40,492 nt of DNA from an uncultured Christensenellaceae bacterium (GTDB taxonomy: Bacteria > Bacillota > Clostridia > Christensenellales > Borkfalkiaceae). The notes under the pieces are model-generated. The model did no database searches and was not told where the DNA came from. It saw nothing but the letters and a program-made list of their open reading frames with translations. Positions 8,395 through 16,674 of the stretch are shown here, piece after piece. The stretch lies in assembly GCA_910586655.1 (NCBI GenBank), contig CAJUIR010000011.1, forward strand, positions 1 to 40,492. The letters run 5' to 3'. The position numbers and the translations under genes are program-made. The stretch's first letter is position 1; every line of letters begins with the position of its first letter.

Positions 8395-8431
8395 AAAAAA
8401 GACTGATTCAATCGAATCGGTCTTTTTTTTT
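8395..8431 (+). terminator. Rho-independent terminator
   Basis: GACTGATTC (8401-8409) pairs with GAATCGGTC (8414-8422) around a 4-base loop. An A-run precedes it and nine T residues follow. It ends the 6021 lipoprotein transcript. Confidence 0.9.
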
Positions 8432-8528
8432 GCAAAAAATAATTTTAAATATGGAGTTGTTAATATAATGATAAATGTGAATAATTATCATAATCTATGC
8501 ACTTTTATTAAATGGGTATACTTTATAA

Positions 8529-8545
8529 ACGTTAAAAATTAACGT
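8529..8545. promoter_or_regulatory. Palindromic operator candidate upstream of the 8714 lipoprotein promoter
   Basis: ACGTTAA-AAA-TTAACGT is a perfect 7-base inverted repeat ending 3 bases before the -35 box at 8549. The position suits an activator or a repressor. It differs from the LytTR-type elements. The rest of this 332-base gap is AT-rich, with no other feature seen apart from the terminator and promoter listed. Confidence 0.5.
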
Positions 8546-8548
8546 ATA

Positions 8549-8577
8549 TTGATAATACATTTTTCCGATGATATACT
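8549..8577 (+). promoter_or_regulatory. Sigma-A promoter of the 8714 lipoprotein gene
   Basis: TTGATA (8549-8554), a 17-base spacer and TATACT (8572-8577) are followed by a ~130-base leader. The 8714 gene thus has its own promoter and is separated from the upstream lipoprotein by a terminator. Confidence 0.7.
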
Positions 8578-8713
8578 GAAATCAGAAGTAGGGGTTTTAT
8601 AGCCGTTACGTTCTTTTGTTATTTCGCGGTTATTCGCCAAATTTGCGCAAGAAACAAAATGAACCGACGGAGAAAATACGCCCTAAAAAATCATTGGAGG
8701 AAAGATAGCAACC

Positions 8714-11700
8714 ATGACAAAGACAAGAAAGTCACTGATCGCTCTTTTCAGCGTATTGTTTATGATTTGCGTGGGACTGTTTACGCTTACCGCCTGCGGC
8801 GGCAGCAAAAAGACGCTCGATTCGATCAGGATCTCGAAGCAGCCCACCAAACATGCATACGTCATCGGCGAAACGTTCGATCCCGCGGGGTTAGAAGTTA
8901 CGGCGAATTACAAAAACGGCGATAAGAGAGAATCCAAAGTGTTGGAGGCAGGCGCATACACCGTTACGCCCGATGCGACGTACGTCGACGCAAGCACCGG
9001 TAAATTCAAACTTGCGGCGGGTACCACCAGCGCAAGCGTAAAAGTGACCGTTTCTTACACCGAAAACAAGGTGGAAAAAACGGCGAATACTTCGGTATCG
9101 TTGACCAAACCCGTTAAATCGGTTACGATCGCAACAATGCCCGAAACGCTTACGTACTATGCGGGGCAGCCGTTCGATTCCAAAGGCTTGACTATTGATG
9201 TCGTTTATGAAGATGATTCCGAAGAAAAAGGGATCGCAATCGTAACGAGCGGCGAAAACAAGAACTGCGACATCGATATCGAGGGCGCGATTCCCAGCGG
9301 TACGACGCAAGTCGTGATTACGTTCGGCGGAAAAGAGATCGTAATTCAGATCGAACTGATCAGAGGCGTTTGGATCGAAGGCGAAACGGGTCTCTTGAAC
9401 GGAAAACTTCCTGTTCAGAAACCTACAAACAACAACGGTAACCTAGGTATGGACGCTGCTTTGACGAACGCACAGGAAGGTGCTCAGAAGTTCTACGAGT
9501 CGCAGTTGAAAGCAGACTTTGCTTTGGAACAACTGAAAAAAGATCCGACGTTTGACGAAAATGCGCTCAAAGGCGTTCCTTCCGATCGGATCAAAGTCAA
9601 CAACAAAGCCATCGAAGTTGAGGCGGGCGGCGAAGTGGTCGACAAACTTTACGATGCGATTTGCGATTGGATCGCAAGCGCCACGGCGAAGGCGACCGAT
9701 AAGAACTATAACGAAGATAATGCTAACGCGTTGAAAGCATATTTGGAAAGCGAAGAATACGAAGCATTGGTCGAAGCATATCTCTTAACCGAGGAATATG
9801 AAGCGGAAGTTGCGCGTCTCCGTGCAAACAACGATATCTATCTCGGCGGCGTAGGTCAGGGCGATACGGTTTCGTTCGTATTCAGTTCGACGGGCGCAGG
9901 CACCGGTTCCATTGCATTCAAACTTGCATCCGCATATCTTTGCAAAGATAACGGCAACTGGGGACCCGTTGTTATGGGCGACATTCAGTTGAACAGACTT
10001 GCCGAAGTTTACGTAAACGGCGTTCAGTACAATATTCCCGATTCTGTCGTACTTGAAGGCGGTAAGAGCCCCGACGGTACCGCAAACCAAGCCCTTTGGG
10101 TCAACTGGCAGGAAGTGGGACTGGACGACATCGCGTTTGTGGAAGGCAGAAACGTAATCGAAATGAAAGTTTTGAAACACGGCATTACGGCTCCCGCGCA
10201 GACGAGTTACAGTTGGTCTTGCAACGTAGACAGTATGATCATTCTTCCCAACGCCGAAGGCGAAGCGGACTTCGAATTGGAAACGTTCGATAACGAACAC
10301 TTCAATTACAAAACGGTAATCAAGAAAGTAGAATTTGTCGAAAATGAAGGCATTGCGAATTTGGTTATTTCGGGTAAACTCGATTTTGGTGAAACGAAGG
10401 GCTACCTGAATGACATTCTCGATACTGAGTTTGTAAATATTTCCGTCGGCAAGACAGGAAACAGCAATTTGAGTTTGTGGGCAGAAGTAGAAACCGTTAC
10501 CAATGAAGATTTCACTTTCGTTGCGACGTCGGATATTTCAAGACTTGCGCTTACGGAAGAAGGAAAAGCAGGGCATTCGTTAACGATCACGGTTGAGGAA
10601 GAACCTTACGATCTCAGCACGCTCACCTTGCCTGAACCTTTGAAAGTCGCTCACAATACTTATGCGTTCAATGAGAATTACGAAATTACCGTTACTTGCG
10701 ACGCGAGCATCAAGTTCACTTCCATTGCGTTGGAGGCAGGGGCAGATGACGAAGCGGGAAAAGTATTCGTCATTCTGACCGGTGAATACACCGCTTATAC
10801 GGCAGAAGAATTGGCAGAAATCGTACTCGACATGGAAGGCGCAAACGGCAGAGTGGTCGTAGGGGTGCCCGAGGTGACCGTTTCGACGAGACCCGTCACG
10901 CCCGACGAAGGCGAAGAACCTGCTCCCACTGCGGAAGGAGAAGAACCTGTCGAACCCGAAGTTGTCAACGTATTCACGATGAAGTTTGACATTTCGGACG
11001 CGTCAAAGTTCCCCGGAACAACAGCGGGTCAGTTCTACTACATGCACGCGGGTATGGCAAGCGTTCCTTCGGATCTTCCGGAAAGCGATGCTGTCATTGT
11101 AGAAGGAAAAGATACCGTAACCGTAGGTTCTCTCTCTTATACGTTAAAAGCGCAATACAAGGTCCGCGGCATCACGATCAAAGATGCGCGTGAGGTTAAG
11201 GCGACTCCTGTTGCGCCCGATATCAGAGTCGAAAACGGAAAGGCTGTTTATGTTGTGAAAGGCACTTATACTGTGAATGCGGCAGCCGCTAACGATGAAG
11301 AATTTATCAGAACAACCCTCGCCGGAATTGCGATCGACTTCCAGCACAACCAGCAGGCAGGCGGTCCCAACTGGAATACCGTTCAATTAGGTTCAAGATT
11401 GATCGAAGTCGTGGTTGATTTCGGGGCGAAAACCTATGAAGCAAAATACGACGTAACTTCTATGACCAACAGTTTCTATACCGGTCACTATAACGGAGGC
11501 GATTTCAAACCGGCAAACGAAATGAATAAAACGGTGTATCTCGACGGGCATTCCTATCAGATCGTTGTTTATCCCGGAAGCAGTGATGGAAATAAATTCT
11601 GGGGTTGCGTCGGACTGATCATTGCCGATACCGATCAGCCGAATACACCCGAGGAAGGAACGACTCCTCCTGTCGTCGATCCTGACGAAGGGGAAGATCC

Positions 11701-11749
11701 TGTGACTCCTCCCGTAGAAGGCGGCGAAGAAACCGATCCTGTTGAATAA
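8714..11749 (+). CDS. Large surface lipoprotein with two Ig-like domains, CBM-like domain and repeated unknown module
   Basis: The 1011-residue protein starts at an ATG preceded by GGAGG (8696-8700). Signal peptide lipobox is LTAC. Residues ~35-135 and ~136-216 look like two Big_3-type Ig domains (YVIGETFDPAGLEVTANY; YYAGQPFDSKGLTIDVVY). Residues ~218-510 resemble a CBM6/CBM35-like sandwich (WIEGE at the start, EVYVNGVQY, GRNVIEMKVL, NVDSMIIL), interrupted at ~250-372 by a helical insertion (KADFALEQLKKDP, EEYEALVEAYLLTEEYEAEV). Three copies of the module shared with the 6021 protein follow (~530-640, ~660-830, ~835-970). A Pro/Glu-rich tail ends the protein. No catalytic residues are recognised. 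A glycan-capturing role is inferred from the CBM-like part and neighbouring GH3 genes. Confidence 0.85.
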   Translation: MTKTRKSLIALFSVLFMICVGLFTLTACGGSKKTLDSIRISKQPTKHAYVIGETFDPAGLEVTANYKNGDKRESKVLEAGAYTVTPDATYVDASTGKFKLAAGTTSASVKVTVSYTENKVEKTANTSVSLTKPVKSVTIATMPETLTYYAGQPFDSKGLTIDVVYEDDSEEKGIAIVTSGENKNCDIDIEGAIPSGTTQVVITFGGKEIVIQIELIRGVWIEGETGLLNGKLPVQKPTNNNGNLGMDAALTNAQEGAQKFYESQLKADFALEQLKKDPTFDENALKGVPSDRIKVNNKAIEVEAGGEVVDKLYDAICDWIASATAKATDKNYNEDNANALKAYLESEEYEALVEAYLLTEEYEAEVARLRANNDIYLGGVGQGDTVSFVFSSTGAGTGSIAFKLASAYLCKDNGNWGPVVMGDIQLNRLAEVYVNGVQYNIPDSVVLEGGKSPDGTANQALWVNWQEVGLDDIAFVEGRNVIEMKVLKHGITAPAQTSYSWSCNVDSMIILPNAEGEADFELETFDNEHFNYKTVIKKVEFVENEGIANLVISGKLDFGETKGYLNDILDTEFVNISVGKTGNSNLSLWAEVETVTNEDFTFVATSDISRLALTEEGKAGHSLTITVEEEPYDLSTLTLPEPLKVAHNTYAFNENYEITVTCDASIKFTSIALEAGADDEAGKVFVILTGEYTAYTAEELAEIVLDMEGANGRVVVGVPEVTVSTRPVTPDEGEEPAPTAEGEEPVEPEVVNVFTMKFDISDASKFPGTTAGQFYYMHAGMASVPSDLPESDAVIVEGKDTVTVGSLSYTLKAQYKVRGITIKDAREVKATPVAPDIRVENGKAVYVVKGTYTVNAAAANDEEFIRTTLAGIAIDFQHNQQAGGPNWNTVQLGSRLIEVVVDFGAKTYEAKYDVTSMTNSFYTGHYNGGDFKPANEMNKTVYLDGHSYQIVVYPGSSDGNKFWGCVGLIIADTDQPNTPEEGTTPPVVDPDEGEDPVTPPVEGGEETDPVE

Positions 11750-11772
11750 TTCAATCGCAGGTTAGAGCAAAC

Positions 11773-11806
11773 AAAAAACACCTCTTGGTATTCCAAGGGG
11801 TGTTTT
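11773..11806 (+). terminator. Rho-independent terminator
   Basis: AACACCTCTTGG and CCAAGGGGTGTT form a 12-pair stem with loop TATT, followed by TTTT. It ends the 8714 lipoprotein transcript. Confidence 0.9.
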
Positions 11807-12303
11807 CTTATGCTGATCATCGCGTAGAGCGCTTAAAGAGGGCTGTTGAATAGATTTGAAAACGTTCTTCAAAGGATAATCAAACACATAACGAGTTAGC
11901 GGGTAAAGGATAATATGCAGACAACGGAAAATAGATTTGACCGATAAAACAATCGTAACAAATTCCGTTTATTTTGAATGCGCCCAACCGTGGTGAGAAC
12001 GAACGGATATCTTGTTTTTTGGGTACTATCCAAATCCGATGCAGGGAATTAAGAGCAAAAACCTCGATTTTTTCTAAGTAAACAATCCGAAAACGGCGTA
12101 AAGAAACATACACAACGTAAAACGCTATGAATAAATGATAACTGTGCTGCTTTCATCCGGAAAGGCGGGCAGGGATTTAGAGTGATTGTTTGTAAACGGA
12201 AACGCTCTCTTGCTTTTATCTTTTTGTTCGCATAATTATTTCAAGTTGCCAAAAGAGTCGGGGAAAAATGATTTTTTTAAAATCAAATCACAATCAATGA
12301 ACT

Positions 12304-12348
12304 GAACGACGGACGAACGACGGCATGAACGTACTGACCGAACGACGG
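12304..12348. repeat. Three direct copies of GAACGACGG
   Basis: Exact copies lie at 12304-12312, 12315-12323 and 12340-12348. Further GACG/GACC variants continue to ~12430. They look like a decayed version of the simple repeat that starts at 12473. Confidence 0.7.
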
Positions 12349-12472
12349 CTTAACTCCAACATATGATCGAATGACCAATTGACGTAACAGACTTGCTTCC
12401 TGATTTCGTTAACAAACGGACGATTCGACGGCTCAGCGGTAATTGCTCTCCCAACAGCCCCGATCAATTAAC

Positions 12473-12517
12473 CGACTGACTGACCGACTGACCGACTGAC
12501 CGACTGACCGACCGACC
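12473..12517. repeat. GACY tetranucleotide tandem repeat
   Basis: Eleven consecutive GACY units occur (alternating GACT and GACC, giving an eight-base period CCGACTGA in the middle). Simple repeats this long are uncommon in bacterial chromosomes. The run is more than 350 bases from any start codon and lies between convergent 3' ends, so it is not placed to phase-vary a gene. Confidence 0.85.
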
Positions 12518-12869
12518 TATTAATCTGTCCTGTCTTAACACACTTCAACATCACCGTCACAATTTGAGAGGGGTTACGGCAAAGTTGACGCACACACAAC
12601 TTAACAGAGTAAAAGAACATTACCCATATCCCGATCAAGACAAATCGCGTTAAAAAATCGCACCCAAATTTTGGAGCAAATCAAACCAAACAAAATTTAA
12701 AGATTGACTTAGATCTGAATGGTTGCAAAAGGGGCAGACGGCAATGTTGACGGAATACGCCCTAACTGAATTAGTCAATCAAGATCTGTCCGCAAAGCAT
12801 TTGGGCAATATAATATTTCTCGTTACTTGGCTTATATGTTATGATTCGTTTATTGTATGGTTATCCGAT

Positions 12870-12902
12870 AAAAAAACACCCCGTCTATGAGACGGGGTGT
12901 TA
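12870..12902 (-). terminator. Rho-independent terminator of the minus-strand GH3 gene
   Basis: Read on the minus strand, ACACCCCGTCT and AGACGGGGTGT form an 11-pair stem with a 3-base loop, followed by seven T residues (12876-12870). It lies just past the GH3 stop at 12918. Confidence 0.92.
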
Positions 12903-12917
12903 TAACTTACGAACTAT

Positions 12918-15900
12918 TTACTCTTCCGAAGGAGGAGTTTTCTTTGCTTTGCTCTTTTTGGGAGCAGGGGTTTCCGTTGCTTCCGCTTCGGGATTCGCTA
13001 CGGGTTCTTTCACTTCTTCCGCCGCAGATTCGGGTGCCGCCTGCTGTGTCACCGGTTCCGCTTTCGAATCTTCTTCGGGAACAGGTTCCGCTACGGGTTC
13101 CGTGTTGTCTGCGCCTGCGGGAGCCAACTTATCTTTCTTTTTAATTCCAAGGAAGATGAGTACCGCTGCACCTGCCGTAAGCGCAATGTCTGCGATCACA
13201 ATGACGGGGATATACCAACGGAAATTCAGAACGGGCGAAACGGGAATGGAAATGCTGTCGTTGATTTCACCGCTTGCAATCTTTTCATTGTATTCCGCAT
13301 TGGTAGCAAGCGAGTTCAGCCACATATAAACAATGTTCTTGGTGGCTCTTCTCAGCGATGCGTTGAATGCGTTGGAGTTAGAAATGCTGCTTGCATAACT
13401 TCCGTTATCTTGGTAGCCGTCCATCCAAATGTCGCCGCCTGCGCGAATCATCTGATTGCCGTTCATGAAGGAGTGGTTATCGGCATAGTCAGTAAGGAAC
13501 GCGCCCTTGAAGCCCCATTCGCCGCGGACCAATTCGGTAAGAAGCGCTTCGCTGCCGCCCGTCCACACTGCGCCGATGCGCCCGTAAGAGGTCATCATCG
13601 CGTTGGAACCGCCGACTTTCACGGCAAGTTCAAAGGGTTTCGCATACACTTCACGGAGCGATTGCTCGGTGAGCCACGTGTACATACCGTCGCGGTTGCT
13701 TTCGCCTTCGTACAGGCAGAGGTGTTTGAGGTAACTGAATACGCCTTTGTTCTTTGTCGCCTGTACTACTTTTGCGCACATCATGCCCGACATGTAAGCA
13801 TCTTCCGAATAATATTCGTAGTTTCTGCCGCCGAAGGGGGAACGGTGTACGTTCAGACCGGGACCGTACCAACCCTGCACGCCGAGCGCATTGCATTCGT
13901 TGCCGAACGCTAAGCCCATACTGTACGCGAGTTCTAAGTTCCAACTCTGTGCCAGTACAATGGAACTGAAACCGGTTGCTTTGGAACTGATCTTATCGTT
14001 ATAACTTCCGATTTGGTTGGGACCGTCGAGATCAAGCGTTTCAGGTTTTCCGATGGAAGGGATGGCGCGCGTCTTTGTATAGCCGTGGAGCGTGATACTT
14101 TCCATTTCGGATTTGCTGATACGGTTCAAAAGATCTTCCCATTCGGGAGCGCCGTAATCCAAACCGAGTTTTTTACCCAGTTCATTGATTGCATATCTTT
14201 TTTCTTCGTTGCCTTCTTCGTCGGTAAACGTCTGTTCTTCATAAACGATGCCGCCCGAGTTTTTGTCGCCGAACGTGTATTCGTTTCCATCGTCGTGTGC
14301 TTCGTCCCAAGCATTCGCCATCGCATTAGTATAGAGGTTGCGGTCGATAATTGCTTGGTTCATCGCGCGTTCCGGTCCGACTTCGATGGGGAAAGTTCCC
14401 GCGAAATCTGCTCTCGAAAGGTAAGTGATGTTTGCAGAACCGTCGCTGTTGCCGTCAATCGCAACGCCGTCGGTGGTGTTCGTTCCGGTAAAGCGGTTTT
14501 CTGCTTCGGGCAATACGCGCGTATTACTGCTTACGTGGAATTTGAATTCAGCGGTTTTTACGTCGTTGCCTGCAATCAGTTTGTCGGCGGAAACAGGCGT
14601 ATGCGCGTCCGTTCTCAACGAAAGGACATAATCGCCCTGTTCCATCACGTAGCCGCCGTTGGGAACAACACCGCTGAGATTATCGGTGTCGTACGAAGCC
14701 ATATCGGAGATCTTGAATTCGAGTTTGACGTATTGCGATTCGCCGGGCTGTAATACCTGCGTCGTCTTGCCGAACGCCAAGAGATTGAGAGATGACTTTT
14801 CAATCCCGTCCGTCTTATAGGGCGCGGAATAGTAGAGTTCGACGACGTCCTGTCCTGCAACATTGCCCGTATTCGTAACTTCTACGCCTACGGTAATCGA
14901 TTCGTCGCGAATTGCGCTTGCGCCAAGCGTCATGCCGGGGACGTGGCTGAGGTGAGTCACTTCCCACGAGAAAGAAGTGTAGGAAAGTCCGTAACCAAAG
15001 GGATACTGTACAACGTCGTTGTATCCGTTAATGGGGGTTCCGTCCGGTTTTGTCCAATGCGATTTTGCAAAGTCGCTCGTCCAGAAGCCCATTTCATCGG
15101 CTGTTTCGTACCACTTGTAACCCATGTAAATACCTTCGCGGTAATCCTGATAAGCAACGCCGCCGTAAGCCTCGGATGTGCCGGGTCTTGTATTGGTGTG
15201 CCGTACCGTCATGGGGTACATATTGCTCTTGCTGTTGGAGTAGAAGCGAACCCCGTTATGCGCCGTACCCATATCGACGTAGGTCGAGGATGTGGAAAGA
15301 TCGTACGCATAGGTATCCGCCAACTTGCCCGAAGGGGTGATGGGAGTAAATCCTTCCGCCGTCAGATCTTTGTAAAGCAGGCGGGGAATGGCTCTCGTAC
15401 CGTGGGAACCGGTCGTTGCAACGACAAGGCAGGCGTCAAGCCCGGGAATGGTTTCCATAAAGCCCAGTTCCATGACGTTGGTGGAGTTGATGAGAACGAC
15501 CACGTTACTGTAATTTTCGCCGACGTAGGTGAGAAGTTCTTCTTCCTCTGTCGAAATTTCAAGATACGTTCTGTTCTGATCGGTCACGATGCTGCCGCCG
15601 CTGACAGTCTGTTTATACTGAACTCTGGGGGAATCGTTACTTTCGCCCGAAACTCTGCCGATGACTACGATTGCGGTATCGGAATAAGTTTTCGCATTGT
15701 CGAGCATGGTCTGCGTATAACCTTTGTTATTTGTTACCAAGTTGCTGATACTCGGTTCATACAGACGGCTGAATTCGTTGTTCAGACTCATAAGCGAACC
15801 GCCGTTGCGCGCGCCGCCGTTGATGCCGCCGCCGTTTTCGCTGTATTCGCGGCGGGAACGGAAATTCTCATACATGTTGGTGATTTCAGTATTGTATTCG

Positions 15901-16298
15901 ATTCCCGCTAACGTAAGAGCATCCAAAAATTTGACGGTATCGTTCATCTTTACCTGACCCGAACCGGAACCTCCTACGACCCAGTCGGTCGAATCCCAGC
16001 CGAATACGTTTACTTTCGGCGCGTCTGCGATGCTCATCGGAAGCAGGGGAGCGGTCGCGGTTTCCGTAGGTTTGTCGTTTTTCACGAGTACGGAGCCTTC
16101 GCCCTGAATCTGTTCCGAAAGCGCGGCGCCGCTGGCGCGTGCCGCGTCGGTGCCTTCGCCTTCTTTGTAACCGACGACGAATTTGTCGAGCAGGTTACGA
16201 AGCATGGGAATGCTGATTGCAATGCTGAGAGCCATTACAACTGCAAGCAAGACCGCTGCGCACGAGAAAGCGACAATTTTGAATGTTTTTGCTTTCAT
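12918..16298 (-). CDS. Second membrane-anchored GH3 glycoside hydrolase with permuted domain order
   Basis: The 1126-residue protein has the same plan as the 2451 product: MKAKTFK; membrane helix ~8-32; GH3 sandwich domain ~60-450 (GRVSGESND, TPSGKLADTYAYD, YPFGYGLSYTSF); Fn3-like domain ~455-590; GH3 barrel ~690-1000 with KHLCLYEGE and predicted nucleophile Asp937 in GAFLTDYAD. A second membrane helix at ~1028-1052 is followed by a 74-residue acidic Pro/Ala/Glu tail with a Lys-rich end. The two enzymes are diverged paralogues and this one lies opposite in direction. AGGAGG lies 13 bases before ATG. Probably an extracellular exo-beta-glycosidase tethered at both ends. Specificity cannot be read from sequence. 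No CANTTTACG pair precedes it, so its control seems to differ from the other two GH3 genes. Confidence 0.9.
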   Translation of the reverse strand: MKAKTFKIVAFSCAAVLLAVVMALSIAISIPMLRNLLDKFVVGYKEGEGTDAARASGAALSEQIQGEGSVLVKNDKPTETATAPLLPMSIADAPKVNVFGWDSTDWVVGGSGSGQVKMNDTVKFLDALTLAGIEYNTEITNMYENFRSRREYSENGGGINGGARNGGSLMSLNNEFSRLYEPSISNLVTNNKGYTQTMLDNAKTYSDTAIVVIGRVSGESNDSPRVQYKQTVSGGSIVTDQNRTYLEISTEEEELLTYVGENYSNVVVLINSTNVMELGFMETIPGLDACLVVATTGSHGTRAIPRLLYKDLTAEGFTPITPSGKLADTYAYDLSTSSTYVDMGTAHNGVRFYSNSKSNMYPMTVRHTNTRPGTSEAYGGVAYQDYREGIYMGYKWYETADEMGFWTSDFAKSHWTKPDGTPINGYNDVVQYPFGYGLSYTSFSWEVTHLSHVPGMTLGASAIRDESITVGVEVTNTGNVAGQDVVELYYSAPYKTDGIEKSSLNLLAFGKTTQVLQPGESQYVKLEFKISDMASYDTDNLSGVVPNGGYVMEQGDYVLSLRTDAHTPVSADKLIAGNDVKTAEFKFHVSSNTRVLPEAENRFTGTNTTDGVAIDGNSDGSANITYLSRADFAGTFPIEVGPERAMNQAIIDRNLYTNAMANAWDEAHDDGNEYTFGDKNSGGIVYEEQTFTDEEGNEEKRYAINELGKKLGLDYGAPEWEDLLNRISKSEMESITLHGYTKTRAIPSIGKPETLDLDGPNQIGSYNDKISSKATGFSSIVLAQSWNLELAYSMGLAFGNECNALGVQGWYGPGLNVHRSPFGGRNYEYYSEDAYMSGMMCAKVVQATKNKGVFSYLKHLCLYEGESNRDGMYTWLTEQSLREVYAKPFELAVKVGGSNAMMTSYGRIGAVWTGGSEALLTELVRGEWGFKGAFLTDYADNHSFMNGNQMIRAGGDIWMDGYQDNGSYASSISNSNAFNASLRRATKNIVYMWLNSLATNAEYNEKIASGEINDSISIPVSPVLNFRWYIPVIVIADIALTAGAAVLIFLGIKKKDKLAPAGADNTEPVAEPVPEEDSKAEPVTQQAAPESAAEEVKEPVANPEAEATETPAPKKSKAKKTPPSEE

Positions 16299-16389
16299 GT
16301 TTGTTTGGTTTCCTCCTAATGATTTTTTATATTAAAAACGGAACGACTGTTTGCCGTTCACGGCTTTACCGTTTTTTAATCACGATTCC

Positions 16390-16404
16390 GTACAATTTTT
16401 GTAC
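16390..16404. promoter_or_regulatory. Palindromic operator candidate upstream of the minus-strand GH3
   Basis: GTACAA-TTT-TTGTAC is a perfect inverted repeat 92 bases upstream of the GH3 start at 16298, in the 376-base divergent gap to the GH5 gene. It could serve either direction. The GH3 promoter is not clear: a TATAAA-like -10 at 16331-16326 (minus) lacks a good -35. Confidence 0.45.
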
Positions 16405-16561
16405 GTTTTTCGCAATTGGACGCTATTTCCCCGTAACTGACGCAAGGAGAGTCTTGAACTTTAACGAAATATCGTATATAATAATGTATAGAAATTCCTT
16501 ATTAATAATAGCCCATAAGCCATTTATTGGCAATAAACTTTATTTTAATCCGAACTATTCG

Positions 16562-16589
16562 TTGTATTTTTATAAAAAAAGTGTATAAT
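16562..16589 (+). promoter_or_regulatory. Promoter of the GH5-CotH operon
   Basis: TTGTAT (16562-16567), a 16-base spacer and TATAAT (16584-16589) lie 86 bases before the GH5 start. This is the best promoter on the plus strand of the divergent gap. Confidence 0.55.
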
Positions 16590-16674
16590 TAAACTAATTG
16601 AAAAATCGTAAATTTTTTAACTAAAGATGAAAGGCTTCGATTAAGTTTCGCGCATCGGGTTACAAGGGGGAAAC

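Larger units (their letters stand above)
11807..12869. other. About 1.06 kb with no convincing gene
   Basis: The stretch lies between two convergent transcription units, each closed by its own terminator. No frame carries a ribosome site plus protein-like sequence; the longest ORF (11880-12113, minus) has neither. It contains three GAACGACGG copies and a GACY tetranucleotide run (listed separately), several loose direct repeats (AGATCTG near 12711 and 12784), and otherwise AT-rich sequence. It may be decayed coding DNA or non-coding spacer. Confidence 0.6.

Noticed and set aside
11880..12113. 77-codon minus-strand ORF in the gene-free stretch
   Set aside because: No ribosome site, no recognisable protein features and no promoter; left as non-coding.
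12095..12124. Two CGTAAA motifs in the gene-free stretch
   Set aside because: They are 19, not 21, bases apart, flanks do not match CANTTTACG, and no gene follows.
12473..12517. CRISPR-like array
   Set aside because: The run is an uninterrupted simple repeat without unique spacers, and no cas gene is present.
16411..16440. Third LytTR-like pair upstream of the minus-strand GH3 (CGCAATTGG and CGTAACTGA, 21 bases apart)
   Set aside because: The period is right but the copies lack the TTTACG core by one base and there is no well-placed -10; kept only as a weak possibility.
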